From assembly GCA_964493785.1 (NCBI GenBank), contig CAZBPM010000002.1:124001-188000 (forward strand): a DNA stretch of 64,000 bases. Direction: 5' to 3'. The translations under genes were made by a program, and so were the position numbers. Origin of the DNA: Hyphomicrobium_A sp964493785. GTDB taxonomy: Bacteria; Pseudomonadota; Alphaproteobacteria; Rhizobiales; Hyphomicrobiaceae. The notes below the pieces were generated by a model. It saw only the letters and a list, made by a program, of their open reading frames with translations, had not been told where the DNA came from and made no database searches. Shown here one piece after another: positions 1 through 8,022 of the stretch (position 1 is its first letter; every line of letters starts with the position of its first letter).

Positions 1-246
1 CCTTATCCGGGTAGTCCGGCACCTGAACGATCGGTTTTGACCGCCAGCTGTCCGGGGACCATGTAGACGCCATTTATCATCACTCCGTCGCCGCCTTCCC
101 GCCACCGGCAGTGAGGCCGGAACGGTAACGCAAGCGCATTGTTTTAGAGGCATTATGCCTTTTACAGCAGCATATAAGCCACCTCGGCCCGCGTGGCCAG
201 CACCCCCTGGGGGTCGGAAGGTTGCATAAATCAGGGGGCTAAGCCA
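1..246. other. left-edge non-coding sequence
   Basis: I see no supportable gene here. A reading frame could be extended leftwards from the first CDS to base 193, but those 18 residues do not resemble the YbdK family. A short inverted repeat (AGGCAT/ATGCCT, about 149-161) followed by a few T residues could be a weak transcription end for a gene outside the window. Confidence 0.4.
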
Positions 247-1380
247 ATGGGCGTCAGGGAGCCAACATTCACCTTCGGCATTGAGGAGGAGTACCACCTC
301 GTCGATCTGGAGAGCCGGGGTTTTGCCTCGGCCCCAGCCTCGCTGATGAAGGCGTGCGAGGATGCCCTGGGCAAGCAGGTAGCGCCGGAATTCTTTCGCT
401 CGCAGATCGAGATAGGCACCAGCGTCCTCAAGGATTTCAAGGCTGCGCGACAGGAGTTGGCCGGCCTACGGCGGACCATTGCGGAAATTTCAGGCACCTA
501 CGCCATGGCGCCTATCGCTGCATCAACGCACCCCTTCGCCGACCGGTCGACCCTGGAGACGACCCCCAAGGCCCGGTACCAGTCCCTCGCGAAGGACTTT
601 GGCGGCATAGGCCGGCGCCTCGCCATCTGCGGCATGCATGTCCACGTTGGCATCGAGGATGACGACCTGCGTATCGACCTGATGAACCAGGTCCGCTACT
701 TCCTCCCCCACCTGCTGATGCTTTCGACCTCCTCCCCCTTCTGGCAGGGCGAGGACACCGGCCTCAAAAGCTACCGCCTCGCAGTCTTCCACGAGCTGCC
801 CCGGACCGGCCTGCCGCAGCGCTTCGAGAGCTACGCCGAGTACCAGCGCACCGTCGATGTTCTGGTTCGCAACAAGGTGATCGAGGACTCGACCAAGATC
901 TGGTGGGACCTGCGGCCCTCGGGCAAGTTCCCGACGCTGGAGATGCGCGTCACCGACGTCTGCACCCGCATCGACGATGCCATCGCCATAGCCGCGCTCT
1001 ACGCCTGCACGCTGCGCATGCTGTGGCGGCTTCGCTCATCCAACCAGAAGTGGCGCTCCTATCCCGCCTTCCTCATCGAGGAGAACCGCTGGCGCGCCCA
1101 GCGCTATGGGGTGCAGGAAACCCTGTTCGATTTCGGCAAGGGTACGCTCGTGCCCTTCGCAACGCTGATCGACGAGTTGATCGACCTCATCTCCGACGAC
1201 GCTGCAGCGCTCGGCTGCGAGCGCGAGGTCAAGCACGCGCTGAACATAGCCACCGGCGGCACGAGCGCCGACCGGCAGGTTGCCTGCTATGAGAAGCTGC
1301 TTGCCCAAGGCGCCAGCGTCGATGACGCGCTCATCGGCGTCGTCGACCACCTCATCGCCGAAACCGTCGCCGGCACGTGA
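247..1380 (+). CDS. carboxylate-amine ligase, YbdK / GCS2 family
   Basis: This 377-residue protein belongs to the glutamate-cysteine ligase type 2 (YbdK) family. Members make an amide bond between glutamate and an amine in the cytoplasm using ATP, and the physiological substrate of most is unknown. The nucleotide/metal-binding start GIEEEYHLVD lies at about residues 10-20, and MHVHVGI, typical of GCS2 enzymes, lies near residue 132. The ATG at 247 is chosen because the family begins just before the GIEEE motif; an upstream ATG at 193 would add 18 atypical residues. It stands alone, with an Imm11-like gene 40 bases downstream, so context does not suggest a pathway. The family call is safe; the substrate is not known. 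Confidence 0.88.
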   Translation: MGVREPTFTFGIEEEYHLVDLESRGFASAPASLMKACEDALGKQVAPEFFRSQIEIGTSVLKDFKAARQELAGLRRTIAEISGTYAMAPIAASTHPFADRSTLETTPKARYQSLAKDFGGIGRRLAICGMHVHVGIEDDDLRIDLMNQVRYFLPHLLMLSTSSPFWQGEDTGLKSYRLAVFHELPRTGLPQRFESYAEYQRTVDVLVRNKVIEDSTKIWWDLRPSGKFPTLEMRVTDVCTRIDDAIAIAALYACTLRMLWRLRSSNQKWRSYPAFLIEENRWRAQRYGVQETLFDFGKGTLVPFATLIDELIDLISDDAAALGCEREVKHALNIATGGTSADRQVACYEKLLAQGASVDDALIGVVDHLIAETVAGT

Positions 1381-1420
1381 TATCCGCCAAGGTCACAACA
1401 GAGTCGCGCCGGAGCACAAC

Positions 1421-2029
1421 GTGCCCTACATCATCGAAGAACTTATGGACCATAAGCGTCTAGCGGGAATCGATTGTCCTCTGGAGGTCTCGCAAGCTTT
1501 TTTACATCCCATTGCGCGCGGCGAACCGCTGACGCCGGAGCTGCTCGCTCGGAAGCCTGATCCCTACTATATCGAACCGCCCAAAAAGGGCGACCTGCCG
1601 GACATGTTCGACGCCAAGCGCGTCTGGACTGTAAGCCCGAAGGTGAAAAAGATCATCGAGGACCTGGAGCCCGGCATCCATACGTTCATTCCGGTCCAGC
1701 CGATCGTGCGCCGTTCGGGGCGCGGTTTCGGTACCTACTATTTGCTCTACGTCGGGCAAGTGATCGACGCCGTGGTGATCGAAGAGTCCACATTCAGGGG
1801 TGGCCGTCGCGGACGGGCCGGTTTTGAAGTGACACCAATTTTGACGTCCGCCGTTCTTGACGGCCGTCTTATCGAGGGAAAGCATCTCTGGCGCGGTGGT
1901 CTTGAGAAGCTGGGTGGCGGCGGCGACCCTTTCGGATCTTATCGCTTCTGCTCTGACGAACTAAAGCGGCGTCTCGAGGAAGCCAAGGCAGAAGGCTGGC
2001 TCTACCAACCTTGTGAAGTGCGCAGCTGA
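1421..2029 (+). CDS. Imm11 / DUF1629 family protein (orphan)
   Basis: The 202-residue product looks like the DUF1629/Imm11 family: soluble, with a central FVxG-like beta-rich part and a C-terminal stretch GSYRFCSDELKRRLEEA ending in a GW motif. Family members are predicted immunity proteins of polymorphic toxin systems, but many are solitary. The start is taken as GTG 1421 because a GGAG element sits six bases upstream. An ATG at 1280 would put most of the extra N-terminus inside the preceding gene in another frame. No toxin-like partner or secretion gene is visible within several kb, so a role as an immunity protein is unproven here. It ends directly before a large inverted repeat. Confidence 0.6.
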   Translation: MPYIIEELMDHKRLAGIDCPLEVSQAFLHPIARGEPLTPELLARKPDPYYIEPPKKGDLPDMFDAKRVWTVSPKVKKIIEDLEPGIHTFIPVQPIVRRSGRGFGTYYLLYVGQVIDAVVIEESTFRGGRRGRAGFEVTPILTSAVLDGRLIEGKHLWRGGLEKLGGGGDPFGSYRFCSDELKRRLEEAKAEGWLYQPCEVRS

Positions 2030-2037
2030 CGCGGGCT

Positions 2038-2152
2038 ATTCCCTCTCCCCATCCTTTATGGGGAGAGGGTTAGGGTGAGGGGCAGAAGCTGGCGCTGCGG
2101 TTTTTCGCTGCCCCTCACCCTAGCCCTCTCCCCGCTTACGGGGAGAGGGAAT
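2038..2152. repeat. long inverted repeat between convergent genes
   Basis: Two arms of about 43-46 bases (2038-2083 and 2106-2152) are near-perfect reverse complements, with an off-centre loop near 2084-2105. Each arm itself contains a smaller CCCTCTCCCC / GGGGAGAGGG hairpin (2041-2069 and 2131-2150). The element fills the gap between two convergent genes and its right edge overlaps the stop codon of the SDR gene. It probably ends transcription from both sides. The nested purine/pyrimidine-rich palindrome also resembles dispersed intergenic repeats found in alphaproteobacterial genomes. Confidence 0.75.
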
Positions 2153-2907
2153 TAAAGCGCGGCCTGCATGCCGCCGTCGATGGCAAGCTCGGCGCCGGTG
2201 ATGTAGCTGCTTTCGTCCGAGGCAAAGAACACCACAGCGTTGGCCACGTCCTCCGACGTGCCGAAGCGGCGCAGGGGCGTTTGATCGATCAGCGCCTTCG
2301 AGAACGCTTCGATGCGCAGCACGCGCTCCGTCAGTGCCGTCTCGATGAAGCCGGGCGCCAGCGAATTCACGCGAATCCCGAACGGCGCATATTCCACCGC
2401 CAGTCCGCGCGTCAGTGCCGAGATCGCACCCTTGGTGGCGCCGTAGGCTGCCAGCGTGCGCATGCCGCGATGCCCCATGATCGAGGCGAGATTGATCAGA
2501 GAGGCGTTGCCCGACGCCTTCATCAGCGGAAAGGCATCGCGCGCGATGCGGATCATGCCGTCGAGGTTGACCTCGCGCAGCCTTACCCAGTCCGCATCCG
2601 TCATATGCCGGAAGTCCGTGCGCACATTGATGCCGGCATTATTGACCACGACATCCAGCTTCTTCTGCTGCTGTTCGATGGCGCGCATCAGCGCGGTGAC
2701 GTCCTGCCCGCGCGAGACATCGACCGACATAGCCGAGGCTTTGAGGCCCTTCGCCGCAAGCTCCGCCGCAGCCTTTTCGGCGCCTTCTCCGTCGACATCG
2801 GTGATGTAGACGTGGGCGCCCTCCGCCGCGAAAGCCTGTGCCGTTGCCAGGCCTATACCCGCGGCCGAGCCGGTAACGAGGGCAATCTTGTCTTTCAGCC
2901 GATCCAT
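2152..2907 (-). CDS. short-chain dehydrogenase/reductase
   Basis: A 251-residue classical SDR oxidoreductase of the FabG/glucose-dehydrogenase type, using NAD(P) to oxidise or reduce an unknown alcohol or ketone. The Rossmann glycine motif TGSAAGIG is at about residues 11-18, NNAG near 90, the catalytic Ser near 139 and the YGATK Tyr/Lys pair near 155. The end GAELAIDGGMQA is typical of the family. The start at 2907 has AAGGAG nine bases upstream; an ATG at 2943 would add 12 unlikely residues. It is separated from glutathione reductase by about 90 bases and may be its own unit. Confidence 0.88.
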   Translation of the reverse strand: MDRLKDKIALVTGSAAGIGLATAQAFAAEGAHVYITDVDGEGAEKAAAELAAKGLKASAMSVDVSRGQDVTALMRAIEQQQKKLDVVVNNAGINVRTDFRHMTDADWVRLREVNLDGMIRIARDAFPLMKASGNASLINLASIMGHRGMRTLAAYGATKGAISALTRGLAVEYAPFGIRVNSLAPGFIETALTERVLRIEAFSKALIDQTPLRRFGTSEDVANAVVFFASDESSYITGAELAIDGGMQAAL

Positions 2908-2999
2908 GCGCGCCGTCTCCTTGAAGGAGTGGCGACGTAGCACCGGACCTTGCGACTTTCAACTCGCACCGGGCTATGAGCCCGCCGAGGGGGCACCGG

Positions 3000-4382
3000 T
3001 CAGCCTGCCGCTTCGGTGGGCGCGATCCACTTCTCGCGCAGGGTGACGAATTCTTCCGCGGTGGTCGGATGCAGTGCAATCGTCTCGTCGAAGTCTGCCT
3101 TGGTCGCCCCGAGCCGCAGCGCAATCGCCGCCATCTGGATGATCTCGGCCGCGCCCTCGCCCAGCATATGGCAGCCAAGCAGCTTGCCGCTTTCCCCGTC
3201 GACCAGCAGCTTCATGAAGATGCGTTCGTCCCGCCCCGACAGCGTCGCTTTCATCGGCCGGAAGCCGACCTTGTAGACGTCAAGCTTATTGCAACGCTCC
3301 GTCGCCAGATGCTCTGGAAGTCCGACGCTGGCGATTTCCGGTGTAGAGAACACCGCCGTTGGCACCTGCATGTATTCGACCATGCGTGGCTTGCCGCCGA
3401 ATTCGGTGTCGGCGAAGGCGTGGCCTTCGCGGATAGCGATCGGCGTTAGCGCCACGCGGTCGGTCACGTCGCCGACGGCGAATATGCTGTCGACGGACGA
3501 CTTGGAGTACTCGTCAACGACGACCTGCCCCCTCCAACCGAGCTCGACGCCGATCTTGTCGAGACCCAGCCCGGCGGTATTGGGCGTTCGCCCGACAGCG
3601 AACATGATCTGCTCGGCCTCGAGCGTGCCCCCGCCCGACAGATGTCCCACGAGACCGGTCGACGTCTTGTCGAAGTGCGTGAACACGTTGTTGGTGACGA
3701 TGCGGATTCCCTGCTTGCCGAAGGCGGCCGTCGCGTGGTCGCGCAGGTCCTCGTCGAAACCGCGCAGGATCTTGTCGCCGCGATAGATCAGCGTCGTCTC
3801 AACGCCCAAGCGCGAGAAGATGCCTGCAAACTCCAGGGCGATATAGCCGCCGCCGGCAACAATGATGCTCTTGGGCAGATGCGGGAGATCCAAAGCCTCA
3901 TCCGAGGTGATGACATGCTCGATGCCCGGACGCGGCTCGCCGAGCCAGGGTCTTCCGCCGGTCGCAATGAGGATCTTTGCCGCCGTGACCGTACGCCCCG
4001 ATTTGGCGAGCCTGACCGCGTGCGGCCCCTCGACCACCGCGCGCTCCTCGACTATTTCGACGCCCGTCCGGCCCAGGTTGGCGCGGTATGCCGCCTCGAG
4101 CCGCGCGATCTCCTTGTCCTTCGCCGCGATGAGCGTCGGCCAGTCGAAGGCGGTTTCCCCCACGGTCCAGCCGAACCCGCGCGCGTCCTCCAACTCGTCG
4201 GCGTAGCGGCTGGCGTAAACCAGAAGCTTCTTGGGCACGCATCCTCGGATGACGCAGGTGCCGCCGACGCGCGATTCCTCCGCGACTGCCACCTTCGCAC
4301 CGTAGCCCGCGGCGATGCGCGCGGCGCGAACGCCGCCCGATCCGGCGCCGATGACGAAAAGGTCGTAGTCGAAGTTGCTCAT
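3000..4382 (-). CDS. gor: glutathione-disulfide reductase
   Basis: This 460-residue flavoprotein reduces oxidised glutathione with NADPH and keeps the cytoplasmic thiol pool reduced. The FAD-binding GAGSGGVRAAR motif is at residues 12-22, the redox-active disulfide GGTCVIRGCVPKK at about 40-52, an NADPH-binding GGGYIALEFAG near 175, and the C-terminal dimer-interface HPTTAEEFVTL, whose His is the catalytic base. Length and motif order fit Gor rather than lipoamide dehydrogenase. It is the last gene of a minus-strand run rpiA - DUF2059 - gor with gaps of about 30 bases, an arrangement known in Rhizobiales and probably one operon. Confidence 0.95.
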   Translation of the reverse strand: MSNFDYDLFVIGAGSGGVRAARIAAGYGAKVAVAEESRVGGTCVIRGCVPKKLLVYASRYADELEDARGFGWTVGETAFDWPTLIAAKDKEIARLEAAYRANLGRTGVEIVEERAVVEGPHAVRLAKSGRTVTAAKILIATGGRPWLGEPRPGIEHVITSDEALDLPHLPKSIIVAGGGYIALEFAGIFSRLGVETTLIYRGDKILRGFDEDLRDHATAAFGKQGIRIVTNNVFTHFDKTSTGLVGHLSGGGTLEAEQIMFAVGRTPNTAGLGLDKIGVELGWRGQVVVDEYSKSSVDSIFAVGDVTDRVALTPIAIREGHAFADTEFGGKPRMVEYMQVPTAVFSTPEIASVGLPEHLATERCNKLDVYKVGFRPMKATLSGRDERIFMKLLVDGESGKLLGCHMLGEGAAEIIQMAAIALRLGATKADFDETIALHPTTAEEFVTLREKWIAPTEAAG

Positions 4383-4413
4383 GGTCGATCAGCGTGCTGG
4401 CATGTGGGGACGG

Positions 4414-4896
4414 TCACTTGTTTCCGCCGGACGGCTGCTGCATCACCTTCTGGCTGTACTTGATGCCGATCGCGGCACCGGCCTGCATCAACTCCGGGGA
4501 GGCGGCGATGAACTTCTGTCCCGTCGGCGACTTGTAGAATGCGGTCACCGACTTCAGCTCCTCCGCCGTAAAGCGCTCGGCGTAGATGACGGCGAACTCT
4601 TCGAGCATAGCATCGCGGTAGGACAGCAGGCGCTTCATGTGGTCGTTGAACTCGTCGCCGACCTTGTCTGCCATGGCCCCGCCGCCTGCATCGCGTGCAC
4701 CTTGACGGAAGCCGTCGCCCATCACCGCGACCATGCTGTCCATCTGCTTCGTGACGCCGGTGGCTTCCATCAGCTCCTTGGCGGCCGCGATGCGCTGCGG
4801 ATCTATGGCAGCCTCCTGCCCACGGGCAACGTGCGCTAATCCGATCGATGTAATGCAGACGCACAGAAAAAGCCGCAGCCCTGAAGAAATGCCCAT
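4414..4896 (-). CDS. secreted DUF2059 protein
   Basis: A 160-residue exported protein of the DUF2059 family. A hydrophobic signal segment occupies residues 7-22 with a likely cleavage after ARG-Q near residue 26. The mature part is mostly helical, with the family hallmark around FTAEELKSVTAFYKSPTGQK (residues 108-127). The function of DUF2059 is unknown. It lies between rpiA and gor with about 30-base gaps on each side, so it is probably co-transcribed with both. Confidence 0.85.
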   Translation of the reverse strand: MGISSGLRLFLCVCITSIGLAHVARGQEAAIDPQRIAAAKELMEATGVTKQMDSMVAVMGDGFRQGARDAGGGAMADKVGDEFNDHMKRLLSYRDAMLEEFAVIYAERFTAEELKSVTAFYKSPTGQKFIAASPELMQAGAAIGIKYSQKVMQQPSGGNK

Positions 4897-4928
4897 GCCT
4901 TTAGATCCGTCCCGAAATGCGTTGAGAG

Positions 4929-5651
4929 CTATTCTTCCAGTTCGTCCAGATCGTCTTCCGAGCCGATCAGCGTGACGCCATCGGCGGCCGCAATGATAGC
5001 AAGGTCTGCAATTCCGATGAAAAGGCCATTCTCGATGACGCCGGGGATGAGCTTCAGCGCTTCATCCAGCTCCTCGGGATCGTCGATCCGCCCGAAGTGA
5101 CAGTCGAGGATCAGGTTGCCGCCATCGGTGAGGAACGGCTTGCCGTCACCCTGCATGCGGACACGGACCTCGCCCTCGCAGCCGAGGTCGGCGCCCAAGG
5201 CGGTGATCATGTTCCGCGTCGCCGTCAACCCGAACGACACTACCTCCAACGGCAGCGGAAAAGCGCCTAGGGTCTCGACCTTCTTCGACCCGTCAGCAAT
5301 GACGATCATCCGACCCGAGGCAGTCGCCACGATCTTCTCGCGCAGCAGCGCACCACCGCCGCCCTTGATGAGGCGCAGTTCGCCATCGATCTCATCGGCG
5401 CCATCGACGGTGAGGTCCAGGAAGGGCGTCTCGTCGAGGGACGATATCCGGATGCCGAGCTTCTCGGCCTGGGCTTGCGTCGCCTCGGACGTTGCAACGC
5501 AAAGGACGTCGAGCCCGGCGGCCACCTGCCGGCCGAGCGCATCGACGAACTTGGCCGTGGTCGATCCCGTCCCTAGTCCGAGCCGCATCCCCGGCTCGAC
5601 GAACATCAGCGCTCGTTCGGCAGCAGCCACCTTCAATGCATCTTGGCTCAT
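4929..5651 (-). CDS. rpiA: ribose-5-phosphate isomerase A
   Basis: This 240-residue enzyme interconverts ribose 5-phosphate and ribulose 5-phosphate in the pentose phosphate pathway (and in pentose-based one-carbon cycles). Visible motifs are GLGTGSTTAKF (phosphate loop), VDGADEID with the catalytic acidic residues, and KGGGGALLREK. The start MSQDALK at 5651 matches the family and is preceded by a GGGGTGA element; an upstream in-frame start at 5708 adds 19 Arg-rich residues and is not favoured. It appears to be the first gene of the rpiA-DUF2059-gor unit. Confidence 0.94.
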   Translation of the reverse strand: MSQDALKVAAAERALMFVEPGMRLGLGTGSTTAKFVDALGRQVAAGLDVLCVATSEATQAQAEKLGIRISSLDETPFLDLTVDGADEIDGELRLIKGGGGALLREKIVATASGRMIVIADGSKKVETLGAFPLPLEVVSFGLTATRNMITALGADLGCEGEVRVRMQGDGKPFLTDGGNLILDCHFGRIDDPEELDEALKLIPGVIENGLFIGIADLAIIAAADGVTLIGSEDDLDELEE

Positions 5652-5756
5652 GATCACCCCGCAGCGAGCGCTAAAACACCGAAACCGGATGCGCTGCCGT
5701 ACGCGCACCCGGGGCCGGACGCAAGAGCGAGGTTAAGGCGGGGCGTCGAGGTCGGA

Positions 5757-7202
5757 CTAGAGACCGCCCATCAGGGTGTATTTCATCTCGAGGAATTCCT
5801 CGACGCCATGGTGCGAACCCTCGCGCCCGATGCCGCTTTCCTTCCAGCCGCCGAAAGGCGCTATCTCGGTCGAGGTGATGCCCTCGTTGACGCCGACGAT
5901 GCCGTATTCCAGCGCCTCGGCCACGCGCCAGCAGCGGCCGACGTCGCGGGTGAAGAAGTAAGCGGCGAGGCCGAACGGGGTATCGTTCGCCATGTGCAGC
6001 GCCTCCTCCTCGGTGTGGAAGCGGAACAGCGGCGCGACCGGACCGAACGTCTCCTCGCGCGAAACCTTCATTTTCGGTGTCACGCCAGTGAGCACGGTCG
6101 GCTCGTAGAAGTTGCCGCCCAAGGACGAGGGCTTGCCGCCGATCACCACCTTGGCACCATGCTCCAGGGCGTCGGATACGTGCTCTTCGACCTTTGCGAG
6201 AGCGGCCTTGTTGATCAGGGGGCCGACCGTGACGCCGGCTTCGGTGCCGGGCCCGACCTTCAGCGCCTTCACGGCTGCGGTGAGCTTTTCGGCGAACGCG
6301 TCGTAGACCCCATCCTGCACGAGGATGCGGTTGGCACACACGCACGTCTGCCCCGCATTGCGGAACTTCGAGGCCATCGCTCCGGTCACCGCGCGATCGA
6401 GGTCGGCGTCGTCGAAGACGATGAACGGTGCGTTGCCGCCCAGTTCCATGCCGACTCGCTTCACCGTGCGCGCGGCCTGCTCCATGAGGATCTTGCCGAC
6501 CTCGGTCGAGCCCGTGAAGGTGATCATGCGCACCTTGGGGTTCTCGGTCAGCGCACGGCCGACAGGCACGGGGTTCTCCGTCGTCACGACGTTGAAAACG
6601 CCCTTTGGCACGCCGGCGCGCTGCGCCAACTCCGCCAGCGCCAAGGCCGACAGCGGCGTTTCCTCGGCGGGCTTAACGACCGCAGTGCATCCGACAGCGA
6701 GCGCAGGCGATACTTTGCGCGTGATCATCGCCGAGGGGAAGTTCCAAGGCGTGATGGCGCCGACGACACCGATGGGCTGCTTGATGACGACTACGCGCGC
6801 GTCTGCCTTGTGGGTCGGGATGGTCTCTCCGTAGATGCGCTTGGCTTCCTCGGCGTACAGCTCGACGAAGTTCGCGCCGTAGATGATCTCACCGCGGGCC
6901 TCGGCCAGCGGCTTGCCCTGCTCGCGGCTCAGGAGCAGCGCCAGCTCGTCGGCGTTTTCGATGATGAGGTCGTACCAGCGCCGCAGGATCGCCGAGCGCT
7001 CCTTCGCCAGCAACTTGGACCAAGCCGGGAAGGCCTTGTGCGCAGCATCAATCGCCGCGTTGGTTTCGGTCGCCCCGAGGTTCGGAACGCGGGCGATCTC
7101 GGCTCCGGTCGCCTTGTCGATAACGGGCGTGCTGGGTGCACCGACCCAGGCCCCGTCGATATAGGCTTGCGTCTTGAGCAGCGTTAGGAGGCTCTTATCC
7201 AT
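5757..7202 (-). CDS. gabD: NAD(P)-dependent succinate-semialdehyde dehydrogenase
   Basis: A 481-residue aldehyde dehydrogenase closest in sequence character to GabD, oxidising succinate semialdehyde to succinate (GABA/4-hydroxybutyrate breakdown). Motifs are the ALDH signature with catalytic Glu in MELGGNAPFIV, catalytic Cys in FRNAGQTCVCANR, the cofactor-binding TFTGSTEVG, and the C-terminal PFGGWKESGIGREG. The start MDKSLLTLLKTQAYIDG at 7202 matches the family; an ATG at 7238 is possible. No GABA transaminase is next to it. A long open frame on the opposite strand (5643-7187) is an artefact of GC-rich codon bias. Confidence 0.88.
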   Translation of the reverse strand: MDKSLLTLLKTQAYIDGAWVGAPSTPVIDKATGAEIARVPNLGATETNAAIDAAHKAFPAWSKLLAKERSAILRRWYDLIIENADELALLLSREQGKPLAEARGEIIYGANFVELYAEEAKRIYGETIPTHKADARVVVIKQPIGVVGAITPWNFPSAMITRKVSPALAVGCTAVVKPAEETPLSALALAELAQRAGVPKGVFNVVTTENPVPVGRALTENPKVRMITFTGSTEVGKILMEQAARTVKRVGMELGGNAPFIVFDDADLDRAVTGAMASKFRNAGQTCVCANRILVQDGVYDAFAEKLTAAVKALKVGPGTEAGVTVGPLINKAALAKVEEHVSDALEHGAKVVIGGKPSSLGGNFYEPTVLTGVTPKMKVSREETFGPVAPLFRFHTEEEALHMANDTPFGLAAYFFTRDVGRCWRVAEALEYGIVGVNEGITSTEIAPFGGWKESGIGREGSHHGVEEFLEMKYTLMGGL

Positions 7203-7337
7203 GGCAGCACCAGGGTTTGCGGGGCAGGAGACTGCCATTGTCTAAGGTGCAGGCCCCTTCGTTTCAAGGTACATAGCCCCGGCCGCGGCGCTGCGTCAGC
7301 AGCTCCGGCATCCCTTTCGTGCGCTATTTGAGGCCCC

Positions 7338-8009
7338 ATGCGTGATCTGACACTGGTCTTCGACCTCGACGGCACCCTCGTCGATACCGCGCCCGATCTG
7401 GTGGCTTCGACCAACCATGTCCTGGACTATCTCGGCCTGCCGCGGGTCGATGAGCTCAGCCTGCGTCCGTTCGTCGGCCACGGTGCCAAGCACATGATCT
7501 GCAGAGCCGTGGGGCCGGCCGCGGAGAGCATGTCGGAAGCCCAGCACGAGGCGCTGCTGAAGCGTTACCTCGACTTTTACGGTGACCATATCGCGGACAA
7601 CAGCCGCCCTTTCGAAGGCATCGTCCCGTTGCTGGGTAAGTTCCAGGCCGAGGGCGTCAAGCTCGCCGTCTGCACCAACAAGATCGAGCGCATGAGCAAG
7701 CTGCTGCTCGATGCCCTCGACCTGTCGCGCTTTTTCGTCGCCGTGGCCGGCCGCGACACCCTCGGGGCGGCCAAGCCAGACCCCAATGCGCTGCTCGGCA
7801 CAATTGCTATGGCCGGTGGCGACAGATCACGCGCCATCATGATTGGTGATACCGCGGTCGACATCGAGACTGCGCGTGCGGCCGAGGTGCCCGTGATCGG
7901 GGTCAGTTTCGGCTATACCGAGGCGCCCGTCGGGACGTACGCGCCCGACGTGGTCATCGACCACTTCCGCGATCTAGAGCCCGCAATAGCCAGCGTGCTG
8001 CGCAACTAG
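7338..8009 (+). CDS. gph: HAD hydrolase, phosphoglycolate phosphatase-like
   Basis: A 223-residue haloacid-dehalogenase phosphatase. Motif I FDLDGTLVDT is at residues 8-17, motif II CTNK near 114, motif III lysine in GAAKPDP near 144, and motif IV MIGDTAVDIETAR near 163. The sequence fits the Gph/PGP group, which removes 2-phosphoglycolate formed by DNA repair or oxygenase activity. It is divergent from gabD and convergent with the RND exporter, 13 bases from that gene's stop. The exact substrate cannot be read from sequence. Confidence 0.85.
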   Translation: MRDLTLVFDLDGTLVDTAPDLVASTNHVLDYLGLPRVDELSLRPFVGHGAKHMICRAVGPAAESMSEAQHEALLKRYLDFYGDHIADNSRPFEGIVPLLGKFQAEGVKLAVCTNKIERMSKLLLDALDLSRFFVAVAGRDTLGAAKPDPNALLGTIAMAGGDRSRAIMIGDTAVDIETARAAEVPVIGVSFGYTEAPVGTYAPDVVIDHFRDLEPAIASVLRN

Positions 8010-8022
8010 AAGCAACGGCGCC

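Noticed and set aside
1421..2029. Toxin-immunity module
   Set aside because: Only the putative immunity half is present; neither neighbour has toxin features.
5643..7187. 514-codon open frame opposite gabD
   Set aside because: It is an antisense frame of a strongly supported gene with Arg/His/Gly-biased translation, produced by high-GC codon use.
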